This document shows positions 61,405-64,000 of a DNA stretch of 64,000 nucleotides, piece by piece; positions within the stretch are counted from its first letter, which is position 1, and every line of letters begins with the position of its first letter. Source of the stretch: Woeseiaceae bacterium (lineage in GTDB: Bacteria; Pseudomonadota; Gammaproteobacteria; Steroidobacterales; Woeseiaceae); assembly GCA_030065915.1 (NCBI GenBank), contig JASJCQ010000001.1:1-64000 (forward strand), given 5' to 3'. The translations under genes were made by a program, and so were the position numbers. The notes below the pieces were generated by a model. It was given only the letters and a program-made list of their open reading frames with translations, made no database searches and had not been told where the DNA came from.

Positions 61405-62484
61405 TTACTGCGACTGGTTGTCCGCGGATGGCGCAAGCCAACGCGTGGTTTCAATGGCGTACTGCCCGTTGTGAACGCCGAAGAGCCCCTCGAGCACGGG
61501 GACGTCTTTGGCAAAGATGAATGTCCTGCGTGGGTTCTCGATATCGATGATGTCGCCGGCAGACAGCTCGGCGACGTCTCGAAGCAGCATCGACGTCTGT
61601 CCGACCTGCGAGGAGATCTTGATTACCGAGTCCGTGACACCTGAGCTGATGGCCGATCGCCAGCTCGCGTCCTTCGCCGCGTCCGCCTCCCGCTTCTGGT
61701 CCTTCAGCGCAGGCAGCAGCGGATGAATCGTCGATTCCGGCCATAGCACGCGAAATGCCCAGTCTTCCTCGTCGATGATCATGTGGAAGGTACTACTGAC
61801 GATGTCGGTCGACGCGTCGATGCCGTCGATGAGATCCGTGCTGAGAAACAGACCCGTCGCCTTGGGACTGACGGGTGACAGCACCGCCCAGGATTCTTCG
61901 ATGGACTCGAGTATCGAATCAGAGAACTTGTTGACGACCCGCTTCTCGCCCGCCGTAAACGGGTTGTTGCCCCTCGGCGTCGCTTTGGCGACCTTGCCGC
62001 CGTAGAAGCATTCGGTCAGCTGTGTGACGACGCCGCCCTCGAAGCAGATCATCGCCGGTCCTTCGAGCGGTTCCGCGGTGAAACGGTTGATCAGCAGCGC
62101 CTTCGGCTCATTCTCGACCAGCGTTCCGAAGTCCATCAATTCGATGTTGCCGGCCTGCACCTTGACCTTCATACCGAGTAGCTTCTCGACCGTCTTTGAG
62201 AGAATGATGGCCAGCTGGCCGTTCAGGAGGTCCAGTCTCGGCAAGCTGTTGGTGACGATGTGCGCCCGCGGGCTGATAACGAAGTCCTTCACTTCGGCGT
62301 AGACCGGTCCCTTGGACGAATGCACTTCCAGTTCGCCATTCTCGATACCCTCGAGCAGCGCGCCTTTTTCTTCATCAGACAGTACGGGCTCATCAGGCGA
62401 CTCCGGCGCATCCGTCACGCCTTCTTCGCCCGGGCCGTCTTCGCTGGCGTTTTCTTCGTTCGCGTTTTCGATGTCATCCGTCAT
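61405..62484 (-). CDS. fliM: Flagellar switch protein FliM (divergent)
   Basis: C-ring protein that binds phospho-CheY. ATG 62484 gives 359 aa; a GTG three codons upstream is possible. The first ~35 residues are acidic, then LSDEEKGALLEGIENGE stands where other FliM proteins have LSQDEIDALL. The middle domain (LPRLDLLNGQLAIILSKTVEKLLGMKVKV, FYGGKVAK, FTAGEKRVVNKFSDSILESIEESW) follows FliM spacing but differs at many usually conserved positions, and the C-terminal SpoA domain begins about residue 275. Position between fliL and fliN makes the assignment safe. Confidence 0.92.
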   Translation of the reverse strand: MTDDIENANEENASEDGPGEEGVTDAPESPDEPVLSDEEKGALLEGIENGELEVHSSKGPVYAEVKDFVISPRAHIVTNSLPRLDLLNGQLAIILSKTVEKLLGMKVKVQAGNIELMDFGTLVENEPKALLINRFTAEPLEGPAMICFEGGVVTQLTECFYGGKVAKATPRGNNPFTAGEKRVVNKFSDSILESIEESWAVLSPVSPKATGLFLSTDLIDGIDASTDIVSSTFHMIIDEEDWAFRVLWPESTIHPLLPALKDQKREADAAKDASWRSAISSGVTDSVIKISSQVGQTSMLLRDVAELSAGDIIDIENPRRTFIFAKDVPVLEGLFGVHNGQYAIETTRWLAPSADNQSQ

Positions 62485-62495
62485 CTTTGTCACCG

Positions 62496-63038
62496 TTACT
62501 GGATGACCAGGCCTGTGAAATAGACCTCTTCGATCGCCGGCTTGCCGATGCGCTGTGTCATTACCCGCTGTATCTCTGCGAGTCCGTCGGCGAGCATCAT
62601 TTCCTTGCCCTCTCGCGTGGACACATCCTCATAGATGTAGCCGCTGTAGAGCAGGATCAGCGCGTTACGAATGATCGGAATGTGTTCCCGGACCTCGTTG
62701 ATCGTCGCCTGGTCACGTGCCATGACTTCAAGCGTCACCTGCATGACGTGCGGGTCACCGAGGCGATCCTTGAAGTTGACGACCAGCGGGGGCGCGAGGT
62801 TCGTGTAGAAGGTGGGGCCATCGCCTTTCGACGCTGGCTCTTCGGCCTCGGCTTCAATCGGATTGCCGTCCTCGTCCAGCGGCGCTTCGGCATCGCCGCC
62901 CATGAACATGAGTCCGACAAACGCGCCGACGCCGACGAGTGCAAGCGCTGCCACGGCAAGCAGCAGCTTCTTCATCATGCCGCCGCCTTTCTCTTCCTCT
63001 TCAGCGACTTCCTGAGTTCCAGTTTCTTCAGCCATCAT
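62496..63038 (-). CDS. fliL: Flagellar basal-body protein FliL
   Basis: Inner-membrane protein that supports stator function. The 180-aa protein has a charged cytoplasmic start, one membrane helix (about 23-46), an acidic linker and the periplasmic FliL domain (TFYTNLAPPLVVNFKD... RNALILLYSGY). It starts at a double ATG (63038/63035) after TGGAGCTA; the second ATG has the better spacing. First gene behind the sigma-54 promoter at 63067. Confidence 0.95.
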   Translation of the reverse strand: MMAEETGTQEVAEEEEKGGGMMKKLLLAVAALALVGVGAFVGLMFMGGDAEAPLDEDGNPIEAEAEEPASKGDGPTFYTNLAPPLVVNFKDRLGDPHVMQVTLEVMARDQATINEVREHIPIIRNALILLYSGYIYEDVSTREGKEMMLADGLAEIQRVMTQRIGKPAIEEVYFTGLVIQ

Positions 63039-63066
63039 TAGCTCCAGATAGTGTCAACGGGAGTAA

Positions 63067-63082
63067 TGCAAGCGTCGTGCCA
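63067..63082 (-). promoter_or_regulatory. Sigma-54 promoter of the fliLMNOPQR-flhBAFG-fliA operon
   Basis: TGGCACG-ACGC-TTGCA on the minus strand matches the sigma-54 consensus at every defined base. The transcript would start about 18 nt before fliL. An AT-rich tract (63095-63140) lies upstream, within reach of an enhancer protein such as FleQ. The rest of the 228-nt fliK-fliL gap shows no gene. Confidence 0.9.
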
Positions 63083-63266
63083 AGAAGCGGATAAGCTATT
63101 TTTTATTATTTATTTCAATATCTTATAAGGTTTTTCTAGATTTCTTCCACGACCTGGCAGGTGTCAGAAATCCGCCGTCCGAGGGGGTGAGGACAGCCTG
63201 TAGGCAGGTGGCCGTCATTTTTTCGTCACCGCCCCGTGAGCGAGCCTGTGACAGGCCCCGGCCTCG

Positions 63267-64000
63267 TTACGCAAACGTGTCGAGCAGTCCGCGACCCAGG
63301 CGTACGGCCTGACGCGAATCCGACGTCAATTCGGGCTCGGCGCCCGGACCGATCGATGCCCGCGCCTCCAGGATGTCTTCCGGTCGGGACGGCTCGGATC
63401 CGTCGCCGTCGGCGGCGCCCTGGTCAGGACCCTGCTGGTCCACCGACGTATCGCCAAGATCGATGCCGTTCTGCTCGAGCAGCGACTTCAGCCGCGGCAG
63501 AGCCTGTTCGATGGCGTCCCGGGTAACGGCATGCTGCGCAACGAAGGAGACATTCGCTGTGCCATCCTCAACGCTGACCTTGATTCTTAAAGGGCCCATT
63601 TCGGCCGGAGACAGCCTCAGGTCGACATTCTGCAGGCGATTGTTCGCCATCATGACGACGCGATCGTTGAGCCGGTCGCCCCACGAGGCCTCCTTGACCG
63701 GCACATCGATACTGCCCGGCAGAGGCTTACTCGCGACATCCACCGGCTGGTAGGTCTGGGTAGACGAGACATTGACCGGATTCTGCTGAGGCGCCGCTAC
63801 CTGGAATCCACCGGGCGAGGGTTTGAGGTTCAGCAACGACTCCTGCCTGAGCACCTCCGACGCTATGACATCCGCACGCGGCTGGTTCGCCCTGTGCAGG
63901 TCCGGCACGGTGACATCCAGCTCGACGACGGTCGGGCTCAGACGAGCCTCGCTCGCCGGCTGCGGCTGGCCTACCCCGACAGCACGCAGTCGCTGTGCCT
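63267..64000 (-). CDS. fliK: Flagellar hook-length control protein FliK, C-terminal part (partial)
   Basis: Molecular ruler and substrate-switch trigger for flagellar export. The frame is open to the right edge, so only the last ~244 residues are visible. The conserved FliK C-terminal domain lies at about codons 108-180 of this fragment: NRLQNVDLRLSPAEMGPLRIKVSVEDGTANVSFVAQHAVTRDAIEQALPRLKSLLEQNGIDLGDTSV. The upstream part is proline/glutamine-rich and the tail acidic, as usual. It ends 228 nt before fliL, so fliL has its own promoter. Confidence 0.9.
   Translation of the reverse strand, partial: AQRLRAVGVGQPQPASEARLSPTVVELDVTVPDLHRANQPRADVIASEVLRQESLLNLKPSPGGFQVAAPQQNPVNVSSTQTYQPVDVASKPLPGSIDVPVKEASWGDRLNDRVVMMANNRLQNVDLRLSPAEMGPLRIKVSVEDGTANVSFVAQHAVTRDAIEQALPRLKSLLEQNGIDLGDTSVDQQGPDQGAADGDGSEPSRPEDILEARASIGPGAEPELTSDSRQAVRLGRGLLDTFA

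Overview
The window reads as chromosome of a free-living, polarly flagellated gammaproteobacterium, probably marine. The grounds are: a canonical gammaproteobacterial rpsB-to-dnaE envelope/translation cluster; Na+-type (PomAB-like) motor genes; a FleQ/FlhF/FlhG/FliA polar flagellar hierarchy with sigma-54 and sigma-28 promoters; and long PstA/PstC proteins. Gene order would fit lineages such as Woeseiaceae or Chromatiales relatives, but that placement is a guess. No rRNA, tRNA, CRISPR array, IS element or prophage was seen.

Region 1 (1-14.9 kb, minus strand) is one long run of essential genes: rpsB, tsf, pyrH, frr, uppS, cdsA, rseP, bamA, skp, lpxD, lpxA, lpxB, rnhB and dnaE (3' part cut off at the left edge). 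A strong promoter with a GC-rich discriminator precedes rpsB. Two genes normally inside this cluster, dxr (cdsA-rseP) and fabZ (lpxD-lpxA), are absent. Region 2 (14.9-19.6 kb, plus) is map, glnD, dapD and a yffB-like gene; dapE lies further on.

Region 3 (19.7-30.5 kb) is a phosphate regulon: pstS-C-A-B, phoU (coupled to dsbB), a porin, and phoB-phoR. Three promoters (pstS, porin, phoB) carry Pho boxes placed exactly 10 nt upstream of a -10 hexamer; the porin has a four-half-site array. tsaB and a YoaA-type helicase follow (30.5-33.2 kb).

Region 4 (33.2-44.6 kb) is the most unusual part. Three small secreted DUF11-type proteins and a giant (~1,930-1,990 aa) DUF11/OmpA/beta-barrel outer-membrane protein lie in one direction, directly downstream of a membrane-bound PAS-GAF sigma-54 activator. 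The intergenic region before the operon holds a 41-bp nested palindrome (two perfect TGTGA-N6-TCACA sites) and a possible sigma-54 promoter. I propose this as a candidate undescribed surface system.

Region 5 (44.9-64 kb) is motility and signalling: a degenerate receiver protein under a near-perfect sigma-54 promoter, a FleQ homologue split into two overlapping ORFs within its receiver domain, a diguanylate cyclase and motAB-pilZ each behind a sigma-28 promoter, and a large minus-strand flagellar operon fliL-M-N-O-P-Q-R-flhB-A-F-G-fliA, a 58-aa gene, a DUF2802 gene and an HDOD gene. That operon starts from a perfect sigma-54 promoter. fliK enters from the right edge.
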